Below are positions 42,143-50,816 of a stretch of DNA of 64,000 bases, one piece after another. The notes beneath the pieces were generated by a model that did not search any database, was not told where the DNA came from, and saw only the letters and a program-made list of their open reading frames with translations. The translations under genes and the position numbers were made by a program. How positions within the stretch are numbered: position 1 is the stretch's first letter; each line of letters starts with the position of its first letter. Source of the DNA: Hornefia porci. Its GTDB lineage: Bacteria; Bacillota; Clostridia; Peptostreptococcales; Anaerovoracaceae. Where the stretch lies: positions 2,046,001 to 2,110,000 of the forward strand of contig NZ_MJIE01000001.1 in the NCBI RefSeq assembly GCF_001940235.1, written 5' to 3'.

Positions 42143-44251
42143 ATGACGAGTAGTTTAAAAAAACTGGCTGTGCTGATTCTGTCTGCACTGATCCTTATCT
42201 CCTTCAGCATCATCCTGACGCCTCAGACATATGCGGCTGACGGTGATGAGAACAGTGTGGAGCTGACAGTAAAAGCCGAAGGCATGTTCAAGCCGGATTC
42301 TGCGACTCTGGTCAAATCCGGCGGCAAGAAGACGCTGATCATCAGAGACGACAGCACATCTTATGACAAGTACTATGTGGGAAAAGCTTCTGCTGCGCGC
42401 CTGTACGGATACGGCAGCGGCGCGGTCAACCCGACTCAGGAGACGATCGACGGCAAAAATTATCAGGTCTTTACTGTGGATGTAACCGGTATTGACCTGA
42501 GTAAATCATTTATCATCTCTACCCACTCAAAGAAAAAGCTGACATGGTATGAAAGAACGGTAACAGTCAATGAAAAAGAAAAGATACTTGATACTGTCGC
42601 CGGTGACGGAGCCTCGGTTAGTGCGAAGGACGGAGTTGAAAACGCGACACTGAAGGAGACCACAGAGAAGATTGAAACTGAAATGACAGAAGAGCAGGCA
42701 AAGGCCTATGTTGACGCCAACGACAGCCCTCTTCTGGTTGCAGGTCTGATCGGGGAAATCTATATCCATCCTAAAAAGACTGCTGAGGAGCAGGCAGCGC
42801 AGGCCGTTCTGACAGAGAAGACAGCGAAGATCGCGAAATATGCATATGATAAGCTGTCTGACGAGGACAAGAAAAATGTTCCGGAGATTCCGGACGGGCT
42901 CGGCTATGAATACCCGGGAGCAGGCGGAGCCGATTACTTTGTCAGCACCGGAGATGCGAGCAAGGACGATCCGCTGAATACGAAACCGGACAAAAAGAAG
43001 GAAATCCTGGTCTGCAGCTTCGGCACCAGCTATACTGACAGCCGTGTTGCCACCATCGGCGGAATCGAAAAAGCTCTGGCAAAGACTTACACCGACTACA
43101 GTGTAAGAAGAGCCTTCACATCTCAGGTAATCATCAATCACATCCTGGCCAGGGATGAAGAGAAGATCAACACTGTCAGAGAAGCCATGAACCAGGCTAA
43201 GGAGGCAGGCGTCACCAATCTGATTATTCAGCCGACCACATTGATGAACGGTGAAGAATATGACCAGATCAAACGGGATGTTGAACAGAACAAATGGGAC
43301 GGCGTGACGATCACCTTCGCTGAGCCGCTGCTGGGCATGGCAGGCGATTCCGCAGACACCATCAACGAAGACAAGACCGCGGTCGCCAGAACTGCCGCAG
43401 AAGCAGCAGTAAAAGACGACGGAAAAGACGTCAGCGCGCTGACCGGCGACAGCGACACTGCTTACGTGTTCATGGGTCATGGAACCGGACATGCGGCAAA
43501 TATCACCTACACACAGATGCAGACAGCGATGACCGGCCTCGGCTACAAGAATGCGTTCGTCGGAACCGTTGAAGGGGAAGAACGCAATGATCCTAATAAT
43601 GCAGTTTCCGCTGTCCTCAAGAAGGTAAAAGACGGTGGATATTCCAGAGTTGTTCTGAGACCTCTGATGGTTGTTGCCGGCGACCACGCTAACAACGATA
43701 TGAACGGGACCGATGAGGATTCCTGGAGAACCATTTTTGAAAAGGCAGGATTTAAGGTAGAAGGTCAGATCGCCGGCCTGGGTCAGATCGAAAGCGTTCA
43801 GAAGCTTTATGTGGCACACACACTGAAGGCTATGAGTGAACAGGTCGACCAGATGAAGAAGGACAGTGATGCAACAAAGGCAGAGCTGGAAAAAGCAAAG
43901 GCAGAACTGGCCAGGGCCAAGGCGGAGTATGCTGACTACAAGGCTAAGGTGGAACTCGCAGCGAGCTCAATTTCCGGTGTCAAAGCCAAGGCAGGCAAAG
44001 GCAGGAAGATCACGGTTTCCTGGAAGAAGAATTCTAAGGCGGAAGGCTACAAGGTCTATCGCTCCACCAAGAAATCCAAAGGCTTCAAGGCCGTGGCTAC
44101 CGCGAAATCTGGCAAGACTGTGAAGGTCACTGTCAAGAGCGGACAGAAGAAGGGTAAAACCTATTACTTCAAGGTCAGAGGATATAAGAAGATCGCCGGA
44201 AAGACCTGCTACAGCAAATACAGCAAGGTTGTAAAGGTCAAGGCGAAATAA
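42143..44251 (+). CDS. cbiK: Secreted CbiK-type cobaltochelatase with extra N- and C-terminal domains
   Basis: 702 residues. GAGGAGG precedes the ATG. A signal peptide (AVLILSALILISFSIIL, cleavage near QTYAA) exports the protein. An N-terminal beta-rich domain (about 35-150, NEAT-like in feel but not identified) is followed by a CbiK domain at about 280-580: EILVCSFGTSYTDSR, H446 and H450 in MGHGTGHAAN and H515 in AGDHANND, the histidines expected to bind metal. A short coiled coil (ATKAELEKAKAELARAK) and a fibronectin-like C-terminal domain complete it. CbiK normally inserts cobalt into sirohydrochlorin in the cytoplasm; an exported, riboswitch-controlled form suggests cobalt or tetrapyrrole capture outside the membrane. 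Confidence 0.85.
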   Translation: MTSSLKKLAVLILSALILISFSIILTPQTYAADGDENSVELTVKAEGMFKPDSATLVKSGGKKTLIIRDDSTSYDKYYVGKASAARLYGYGSGAVNPTQETIDGKNYQVFTVDVTGIDLSKSFIISTHSKKKLTWYERTVTVNEKEKILDTVAGDGASVSAKDGVENATLKETTEKIETEMTEEQAKAYVDANDSPLLVAGLIGEIYIHPKKTAEEQAAQAVLTEKTAKIAKYAYDKLSDEDKKNVPEIPDGLGYEYPGAGGADYFVSTGDASKDDPLNTKPDKKKEILVCSFGTSYTDSRVATIGGIEKALAKTYTDYSVRRAFTSQVIINHILARDEEKINTVREAMNQAKEAGVTNLIIQPTTLMNGEEYDQIKRDVEQNKWDGVTITFAEPLLGMAGDSADTINEDKTAVARTAAEAAVKDDGKDVSALTGDSDTAYVFMGHGTGHAANITYTQMQTAMTGLGYKNAFVGTVEGEERNDPNNAVSAVLKKVKDGGYSRVVLRPLMVVAGDHANNDMNGTDEDSWRTIFEKAGFKVEGQIAGLGQIESVQKLYVAHTLKAMSEQVDQMKKDSDATKAELEKAKAELARAKAEYADYKAKVELAASSISGVKAKAGKGRKITVSWKKNSKAEGYKVYRSTKKSKGFKAVATAKSGKTVKVTVKSGQKKGKTYYFKVRGYKKIAGKTCYSKYSKVVKVKAK

Positions 44252-44316
44252 GGATCTGAAGGCCGCATCGCACTAAAGATCCTGAGTAACTGAATAAGGT
44301 AAAAGAGCATCTGAGG

Positions 44317-44362
44317 GAGGCTGGCGCACACGTGTGTAATCGTGGCAGCGCCGGCCTCTTTT
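44317..44362 (+). terminator. Rho-independent terminator of the chelatase gene
   Basis: GAGGCTGGCGC pairs with GCGCCGGCCTC (one G-U pair), followed by TTTT. Confidence 0.85.
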
Positions 44363-44491
44363 AGTACTTTTTTTCTTGCGGCCGGGATAGTAATAGGGTA
44401 AACTAAACATACGACGAGTTTATATGAAATGAGCAGAGTATGGTTTCATAAGTCCTGTCCGGACGCTGAAAGCATATGATCAGATAAAGGG

Positions 44492-45958
44492 ATGAAAAGA
44501 ATGAACGACAGAAGAATCCTCCGAGATCTTTGTATTATGACTGTACTGGGGCTGCTGCTTGGACTGGCCGCCCTCGGCTTTGTGTACCACAGAGACTGTA
44601 AGGGAATTTTCCTGCGGAGCACGAGAATCAACGGCGTGAACGTTGCGGGCATGACGGCGGAACAGGCGGAGGATGCTGTAACAAAGAACTATTCGCTGAA
44701 GGTTTTGTTCAGGGAAGGAAAAAGGGAAACCCTGAAGGGTACGGCAATAGATTATGAGCTGGAAGAGCCTTCGATTATAAGACACCAGCTGAAAAGACAG
44801 TCCTTCGGGGAGTATCTGTCTTCTCTGTATCTGCATGGACAGCATTCCATGACTCTCAGGGGAAACTTCTCCGAAAAAAAGCTGCGCAAGGCTGTGATGA
44901 AATGGCCGGAGATGCAGGAAAAGAACATGAAAAAACCGAAGAGCGCCCGGGTATCCTATGAGGACGGGAAATTTTTTGTGGTAAAGCCCGCTAAAGGTAC
45001 TGTGGTGAACAAGGGCAATGTTCTGGAGGCGGTGGAGGAGGCAGTAAGTGTTTCCATGACCGGTCTGGACATCAGCGGGGGATCCGGGTATTACAAAGAT
45101 AAAGCGCCTGCCGTCAGTGAGAAACAGCTGAAGGAGGACTGCCGGCAGCTGAGCGGAATGTCCTGGAGCTCTGTGACCTATGAACTGCCGGACGGAAGTA
45201 AAAAGGTTCTGGACGCCAACCAGATGAAGGACTGGCTGGTCCGCGGCGAAGACGGACGACTGAAGCGGGATGATGAGGTCTGGGAGCAGAAGCTGACTGC
45301 CTTTGTGGCGCGGCTGGCCGATTCGGTCGACACTGTGGACAGCCCGCATAAGTTTAAGACGCATTCCGGAAAGGTGATCCGCCTTCAGGCCCGAGGCTAT
45401 TACGGCTGGAAAATTGACCGGGAGGGTGAAGCCGCAAGGCTGTCGAAGGATCTGAAAAAGGGAGCGGACGTGGAGAGGAAACCGGTCTACGCCCAGACGG
45501 AGGCGGCTCCTTACAGCGATAATTACGGATTTGGAGATACTTATGTAGAGGTGAATCTCAACGCGCAGCACCTCTGGATGTACAAAGACGGAAGGGTTGT
45601 GTTCCAGACTGATGTGGTTTCCGGCACCCGCGGAGTCCACGAAACGCCGGCGGGCGCATACTTTCTGCTGACGAAGGCGCGGAATGTCGTTCTGCGCGGA
45701 CCGGCAAAGACCACAACAGAGAAAAAAGGAAAGAAGACCGTCACGAAAACGTCTTATGAGTGGGAATCTCCGGTGAGCTACTGGATGCCGATTAATTATG
45801 AAGGCGTCGGTATGCACGACGCGAACTGGAGAGGCGTCTTTGGCGGCAGCATCTGGACCTATAACGGATCTCACGGCTGTATCAATCTGCCTCCTTCTAA
45901 GGCCGCCCGGCTGTTCAGCCTGGTTCAGACCGGAATCCCTGTGGCCGTGTACTACTGA
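44492..45958 (+). CDS. L,D-transpeptidase with peptidoglycan-binding domain
   Basis: 488 residues. An N-terminal membrane anchor (CIMTVLGLLLGLAALGFVY) is followed by substrate-binding-type domains of the PG_binding_4 kind (NGVNVAGMTAEQAEDAV; ARGYYGWKIDREGEA) and a C-terminal YkuD domain with the motif MHDANWR and SHGCINLP, C463 being the nucleophile. It makes 3-3 crosslinks or attaches proteins to peptidoglycan at the outer face of the membrane. It converges with the radical SAM gene; the two stop regions overlap by 7 bp. Confidence 0.92.
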   Translation: MKRMNDRRILRDLCIMTVLGLLLGLAALGFVYHRDCKGIFLRSTRINGVNVAGMTAEQAEDAVTKNYSLKVLFREGKRETLKGTAIDYELEEPSIIRHQLKRQSFGEYLSSLYLHGQHSMTLRGNFSEKKLRKAVMKWPEMQEKNMKKPKSARVSYEDGKFFVVKPAKGTVVNKGNVLEAVEEAVSVSMTGLDISGGSGYYKDKAPAVSEKQLKEDCRQLSGMSWSSVTYELPDGSKKVLDANQMKDWLVRGEDGRLKRDDEVWEQKLTAFVARLADSVDTVDSPHKFKTHSGKVIRLQARGYYGWKIDREGEAARLSKDLKKGADVERKPVYAQTEAAPYSDNYGFGDTYVEVNLNAQHLWMYKDGRVVFQTDVVSGTRGVHETPAGAYFLLTKARNVVLRGPAKTTTEKKGKKTVTKTSYEWESPVSYWMPINYEGVGMHDANWRGVFGGSIWTYNGSHGCINLPPSKAARLFSLVQTGIPVAVYY

Positions 45959-47319
45959 GCATCTGAAATATGCCGCAGCGTATAGTAGTCGGAATGCGGC
46001 GCGATATGGGACGCCAGGCGTGCCGCGCCGGTGCCCAGCCGCGTCATCAGGGCGAGACCCCATCGCCGCCGTCCGTATTCTTTTCCGAAAATCCGCCGGA
46101 TGTCTTTCGCGGATGAAAACGTGTAGAATTTCCTGCACGCTCTGAAAAATTCCTCCTGCAGTTCCCAGGGGGACATTTTGGTCGGCTGAAACACCACATT
46201 CATCATATCGAACCGGCTCCAGCTTCCGGGCAGGATGCGGCCCTGCGCCTCATAGTCTCTGTACACCGGCGTTCCGGGAAACGGCGTGAGAATCGCCGGC
46301 TGAAGCTGATAAGCGTGAATGGACTCGGCAAATGCGATGCTGCGGTCCATGTCGGACAGACCGTCCTCGTCCAGCCCCAGCACGATGCTTGCGATGACGC
46401 GTATCCGATGCCGCTTGCAGGCTTCTCCGGCGCGACAGATCGCCTCGATGTTCTGACCCTTCTGAATGCTGTCCAGCGCCTTCTGATTCAGGGACTCGAT
46501 TCCGATCAGAACACGCGTCAGATGAGCCTGCGCCAGCAGCTCCAGCAGTTCCTCGTCTTCTGCCATATCCGTCCGCCCGAAGAAAAACGTTTCTCTGAAG
46601 GTCAGCCCCTCCGCGATCATGCGGCGGCAGATTTCCTTCGCCCGTTCTTTGTCTGCCGTAAAGTTATCGTCCTCGAAGTTCATGTACCGGAAACCCATTT
46701 CTTTGTAGCGGCGTATCTCAGCGAGTACATTGTCCACGCTGCGTTTCCGGTAGGGGTGAAACATTCTTGAGGTGGTACAAAAGCTGCATCGGCAGGGACA
46801 TCCCCGGGTCGATATGACGTTGGCCGCTGCACAGGGCGTTTTCAGGATGGAATAATCCGGAAAAGGGACCTCGTCAATATTTTCAATCAGGGGACCCCGA
46901 ACGACGGGTTCAGTAATGCGTCCTTCCACCACATCCAGAATCACTTTTTCTCCTTCACCGGTGATAATCTGATCTGCGTGCTCAAGCGCCTCCTCCGGCA
47001 TCCAGGTGGGGTGCATCCCGCCCATCAGCACCCGTGCTCCGCTACGGCGATGAATCATATCGGCCAGCTCGTATCCGCGGGGAGCATTGGAGGTCATAAG
47101 GGAAAAGCAGAAGATATCGGTATCTTTCAGCAGCCGGTTGTAGGGCACTCTGCCGTTCAATTCCTCGTACACTTCCACCTTGTGACCGGCCCGCTTCAGG
47201 ATTTCGCCCAGAATAAGCGGTCCCGTAATCGAATTCGGCTGACCGTAAATTCTGCCCGCCCAGCGATAGGGCGGAAATCTCTTTAATCCTGTTGTCGGGA
47301 CGATAAAAACAATTTTCAT
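45952..47319 (-). CDS. Radical SAM protein with N-terminal B12-binding-type domain
   Basis: 455 residues from the ATG at 47319, where GGAGGAAG sits at good spacing; the longer frame to 47514 translates tandem repeats. Residues 1-140 form a Rossmann-like B12-binding fold (PLILGEILKRAGHKVEVYE, TSNAPRGYELAD, GGMHPTWMPEEAL). The 4Fe-4S motif is RGCPCRCSFC near 175. GIESLNQKALDSIQKGQ and VLGLDEDG are typical of the family (methylthiotransferase/BchE-like). It probably methylates or rearranges a natural product or lipid. Expression may depend on the TetR regulator that lies divergently. Confidence 0.87.
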   Translation of the reverse strand: MKIVFIVPTTGLKRFPPYRWAGRIYGQPNSITGPLILGEILKRAGHKVEVYEELNGRVPYNRLLKDTDIFCFSLMTSNAPRGYELADMIHRRSGARVLMGGMHPTWMPEEALEHADQIITGEGEKVILDVVEGRITEPVVRGPLIENIDEVPFPDYSILKTPCAAANVISTRGCPCRCSFCTTSRMFHPYRKRSVDNVLAEIRRYKEMGFRYMNFEDDNFTADKERAKEICRRMIAEGLTFRETFFFGRTDMAEDEELLELLAQAHLTRVLIGIESLNQKALDSIQKGQNIEAICRAGEACKRHRIRVIASIVLGLDEDGLSDMDRSIAFAESIHAYQLQPAILTPFPGTPVYRDYEAQGRILPGSWSRFDMMNVVFQPTKMSPWELQEEFFRACRKFYTFSSAKDIRRIFGKEYGRRRWGLALMTRLGTGAARLASHIAPHSDYYTLRHISDAQ

Positions 47320-47349
47320 TTTCTTCCTCCGCGCCGCAGTTTCTTTTGT

Positions 47350-47510
47350 ACGGCATGCGACGTTCGCCGTAGCGTTGCCGCATCGCCGTGCTTTTTGTAC
47401 GACGTCTGACAACCGGCGCATCGCCGCGTGCTTTTCTGTGCGACGTTTGACAACCGGCGCATCGCCGCGTGCTTTTCTGTACGACGCCTGGCAACCGCCG
47501 CACTCACTGT
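47350..47510. repeat. 41-bp tandem repeat in the radical SAM leader
   Basis: Two near-identical 41-bp units (47398-47438, 47439-47479) flanked by diverged copies on both sides. 41 is not a multiple of three, consistent with a non-coding location upstream of the chosen start. Confidence 0.85.
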
Positions 47511-47534
47511 ACAACCATTATCTTATCTATACAC

Positions 47535-47563
47535 TTGTTCATCTTCTTAAAATGTATTATAAT
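47535..47563 (+). promoter_or_regulatory. Sigma-A promoter of the TetR gene
   Basis: TTGTTC (47535-47540), 17 bp, TATAAT (47558-47563). Confidence 0.65.
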
Positions 47564-47636
47564 AAATCAGCGAACAAAAGCAAGGACAGATAAAAATGTG
47601 TGTGACAATATCGATACAGAAAGGATTTTTTGTACA

Positions 47637-48209
47637 ATGGATAAGAGGATTTTGAAAACAAAAAAATGTCTGAAGGAATCGCTTAGAGAACTGATGTGTG
47701 AGAAGCCGTTTGAAAAGATCACGGTGACCGAAATCTGCAAGAGAGCCAGCACGGGCCGTGTAACCTTCTATAATTATTATGAGGATAAATATGATCTGAT
47801 GGAGGATTGCTTTGAAGACCTGTATGAGCAGATTCGGGTCGGATTCCATGAACTTCAGCAGAAGAATAATCCTCATGACAGCTTTGAACTGCGTTTCCGG
47901 AATTTCCTGGATTCAATTCATGATGTGAATCAGGAATACGCAGATATCTGGGTCGACGATTCCTATACGTTTCTTATGATGTACTATCGCTTTGTGACGC
48001 AGACGCTGAAGAAGCTTGAGCTGTACGGAAAGGAGCAGGTGAAGACCAGGTACGATGTGGACAGGCTGAATTCTTTTCTGGTGCTGGGCTTCTGGGGATT
48101 TTTCCATGTCGGCGGCGGCGTCGCCAGCGCAGCAGAGGATGAGGAAATACGAAAGAGCGCCCATCAGCTCGTCAGGGATCTGGCCGCAGGAGGACTCTTC
48201 CGGAACTGA
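47637..48209 (+). CDS. TetR-family transcriptional regulator
   Basis: 190 residues. The N-terminal HTH is ITVTEICKRASTGRVTFYNYYEDKYDLM, where STGRVTFYNYY is the recognition helix. The C-terminal part resembles the TetR_C_8-type ligand domain of DhaS-like regulators. AAAGGA precedes the ATG. It lies divergent from the radical SAM gene and is its likely regulator; the ligand is unknown. The gene ends about 110 bp before the insertion sequence. Confidence 0.87.
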   Translation: MDKRILKTKKCLKESLRELMCEKPFEKITVTEICKRASTGRVTFYNYYEDKYDLMEDCFEDLYEQIRVGFHELQQKNNPHDSFELRFRNFLDSIHDVNQEYADIWVDDSYTFLMMYYRFVTQTLKKLELYGKEQVKTRYDVDRLNSFLVLGFWGFFHVGGGVASAAEDEEIRKSAHQLVRDLAAGGLFRN

Positions 48210-48502
48210 TGCCGGATGAATCATCTCGACTCCCGTATTCCCGGATGAGTCGGTCTCCGCGTTCAGTTGAAAAGGGAGAGACGAAAAGCCTGTTCAAAAT
48301 GCCAATAGAACGTTACGTTTATTAATACTTTCCCAAAATGCCGGACTATAGGTTAAGCCTGTAATCCAGCCAAATATACCGTGTTACGCCTCAAAGCAAG
48401 GCACCAGTTGACAAGCAACCCTGGAAAACAGCTCCTTTTGGCGGCGCAGCACCCCAGAATCTGCGAAAGATTCTTGTAAAAAAGTGCATAAAGCACTACC
48501 AT

Positions 48503-48535
48503 ATATAGTCCAGATATGATATAATAGGACTATAT
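48503..48535 (+). promoter_or_regulatory. Transposase promoter inside a 9-bp inverted repeat
   Basis: Extended -10 TGATATAAT (48517-48525) is flanked by ATATAGTCC (48503-48511) and GGACTATAT (48527-48535). GGACTATA also forms the inner end of both terminal repeats, so transposase could bind here and limit its own synthesis. Confidence 0.6.
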
Positions 48536-48551
48536 AAAGGAGTTGATTTTT

Positions 48552-50135
48552 ATGCCAGTACCAGCTGAAATCAGAGCGGTCCCCCGGCCAGTCAATACCG
48601 TTGTAGATGACAACGGTGGGGATGGCCCCAAACGCTATGCTGTCCGGCAGCGAGGATCCTCGAAATACGTTCCCGGCGGCAACCCGCAGCCAAAAAACGG
48701 CAAGGTTATCGGTCACATTATTGACTACAAGTTTGTTCCTCTCCCCGAAAAGGATCCGGGTGCAGACTTGCCGGACATGTTGTCCTACGGAGCATCTGCT
48801 CTGGTCAAGTCTGTGACTGCAGACCTTAAGGAGGATCTGCTTGCGGTATACGACGCATCCGATGTCTATGCAATGATGTCTCTGGCTACCCTCCGGGTTA
48901 TCAAGCCAGCCATTACAGCGGATCGAGCGCGGACGCATTACCTCAGGACGTTCGTATGCAAAGATTATCCCGGTGCAGCCATGTCCAGGAATTCCATCGG
49001 CAGTCTGCTTCAGCGGATCGGGATGAACGGATCCAGACGAAGACAGTTCTACCAGTTGCGAATGAAGGCAACGGCTGCCGACCATCACATTGCCATCGAC
49101 GGGATGCTGAAGCAGGACAACAGCAAGGTCAATGACCTGTCTGCGTACTCCCGCAAGGCAAGAGTGCGCGGCATCTGCGAGGTATCCGTCCTGTATGCCT
49201 ACGACATTGAACGGATGGAGCCGGTGTGCGCTGAGGTCTTCCCCGGCAACAGCATCGATGCTAGCAGTTATCCGGCGTTCATCCGTGACAATGACATCCG
49301 CAAAGGGATCATTGTCGCTGACAAGGGATTCCCACCAAGCAAGATCAAGGAGGAACTACAGGAACGTCCGGATCTGCACTTCCTCACACCGATCAAGCGC
49401 AATGACACACGTATATCGAGCAATGACATGCTCGCTTTCGAAGGCGTGCTGTCCGGCATCGATGCCCATGTGGTCTACAAGAAGAAGCAGATCAAGGGTG
49501 GCCGATACCTGTATGCCTTCAAGGATGCCAGGAAGGCATCCGCCGAAGAAGCCTCGTATCTGGCGAATGCTCAGAAGAAAGGAACCTTCTCTCCTGAGAA
49601 ATATGCTAGGAAGCAGGCAACTTTCGGAGTGATCGTTCTTGAATCCGATCAGGATCTGGAACCAAAAGCCGCATACCTCTGTTACGAAGACCGCTGGCTT
49701 TTGGAGATGGTCTTCAATCGGTACAAGAGCGATGAATGCCTGGACCACACCGATGTTCAGGGAGACTTCTCCGTCATCGGCAGCGAATTCATCAATTTCA
49801 TATCAACGGTTGCCACCTGTCGGATTATCCGCAAGGCCCAGAACGCAGGATTACTCGAGAAGATATCCTACGGCGAGCTGATGGATGACCTGGCATCTGC
49901 CTGGCGAAAGGCAGATGCTCCGGAGGAGCCGGCGACTGATGATGGCTATTGGGTTCACACGTTGCAACTCGTATTCGATGAGCTTGAAGCACTCGGTCTG
50001 TCAAGGCCTGTGCCGAAACCGGCACCGAAGAAGCGTGGGCGTAAACCCAAGCCCAAGGATGAAACCGAGCCGAAGCCTAAGCGCAAGCGCGGTCGTCCCC
50101 GGAAGGATTCAACCCCGTCTGCCGGTACTGTATAG
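48552..50135 (+). CDS. IS1634/IS4-type DDE transposase
   Basis: 527 residues. DDE elements: first Asp in HIAIDGML, second in GIIVADKGFPPS, and the glutamate within YEDRWLLEMVFNRYK, a YREK-type signature. AAAGGAG is 9 bp before the ATG. The C-terminal tail is a Lys/Pro/Arg-rich stretch (KPAPKKRGRKPKPKD and KRKRGRPRK, AT-hook-like) that may aid DNA binding. The gene's stop lies just inside the right terminal repeat. Confidence 0.92.
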   Translation: MPVPAEIRAVPRPVNTVVDDNGGDGPKRYAVRQRGSSKYVPGGNPQPKNGKVIGHIIDYKFVPLPEKDPGADLPDMLSYGASALVKSVTADLKEDLLAVYDASDVYAMMSLATLRVIKPAITADRARTHYLRTFVCKDYPGAAMSRNSIGSLLQRIGMNGSRRRQFYQLRMKATAADHHIAIDGMLKQDNSKVNDLSAYSRKARVRGICEVSVLYAYDIERMEPVCAEVFPGNSIDASSYPAFIRDNDIRKGIIVADKGFPPSKIKEELQERPDLHFLTPIKRNDTRISSNDMLAFEGVLSGIDAHVVYKKKQIKGGRYLYAFKDARKASAEEASYLANAQKKGTFSPEKYARKQATFGVIVLESDQDLEPKAAYLCYEDRWLLEMVFNRYKSDECLDHTDVQGDFSVIGSEFINFISTVATCRIIRKAQNAGLLEKISYGELMDDLASAWRKADAPEEPATDDGYWVHTLQLVFDELEALGLSRPVPKPAPKKRGRKPKPKDETEPKPKRKRGRPRKDSTPSAGTV

Positions 50136-50262
50136 TCCGGCAGATTGGGAATGTATTAGTTTATATAAAAATAAATTTACTCACTGATTTACTCATGCCA
50201 TAGAGTAAATTAGACCAATTTAGCACCGCGAAGGGGCAAAAAACAGGAGGAAAAAAGACACG

Positions 50263-50295
50263 AAAAAACCCTCGATATCGTTGAAATATCAAGGG
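50263..50295 (-). terminator. Rho-independent terminator of tRNA-Pro
   Basis: On the minus strand CCCTTGATAT pairs with ATATCGAGGG (one G-U pair), followed by six T. Confidence 0.85.
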
Positions 50296-50303
50296 CTTTC
50301 AAC

Positions 50304-50380
<77 letters not shown>

Positions 50381-50395
50381 ACGTGCCTGTCTACT

Positions 50396-50424
50396 ATTAT
50401 GCGACATTTGCACGGAGAATTCAA
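50396..50424 (-). promoter_or_regulatory. Promoter of tRNA-Pro
   Basis: On the minus strand TTGAAT (50424-50419), 17 bp, CATAAT (50401-50396), about 16 bp before the tRNA. Confidence 0.65.
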
Positions 50425-50816
50425 GTAGAAAATATCAAAAACAACGGAATTTTAGTGCGGGAAAGTGAGAAAAGCGCGGGGCGACCCCCGGCCCAATGCG
50501 TGCTCAGCCATCAAATATGCCTGCAATATCAATAATACAAAGAATACATTCGGCAGCATACCGCAGTAATTTCGGGAGTTTTATCCTGAACGCTTTCGGC
50601 AATGAGATTCGGATGCGGTCGCATCCCCGGTCATGCACTATAAAAACAGGGCGTTTCTTCCGCACGGTCGAAATGCCCTGTTTCTCTGTCAAGACGTTTG
50701 TTCGGTTTTACGTCTGTTCGAGGCCGCGATGCTCTGTCGTGCCGTTGCTCTCCGCTATCGGCTGTCGTTTTCCGGCGGCTGTCGTTCGCCGGAGGAGAAT
50801 ACTGCGGCCCGCAGTG
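50425..50816. other. Non-coding region between tRNA-Pro and cstA
   Basis: It contains the cstA terminator (50642-50683). Open frames on the plus strand are shadows or lack ribosome sites; nothing else is recognised. Confidence 0.6.
50642..50683 (-). terminator. Terminator downstream of cstA
   Basis: On the minus strand AAACAGGGC pairs with GCCCTGTTT, followed by TTATAG after a run of five T. It lies about 135 bp past the cstA stop. Confidence 0.75.

Larger units (their letters stand above)
48323..50158 (+). mobile_element. Complete IS1634-like insertion sequence with 6-bp target duplication
   Basis: Terminal inverted repeats of 28 bp (48323-48350 and 50131-50158) match at 25 positions; the outer end is TAATAC and the inner part TGCCGGACTATA. 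Both sides carry the direct repeat GTTTAT (48317-48322 and 50159-50164). One transposase gene fills the element. The 1836-bp length, YREK-type motif and 6-bp duplication suit the IS1634 group. Perfect duplications and an intact gene indicate recent insertion. Confidence 0.93.

Noticed and set aside
47320..47514. N-terminal extension of the radical SAM frame
   Set aside because: It translates a 41-bp tandem repeat; the B12-binding fold starts at the ATG at 47319 with a good ribosome site.
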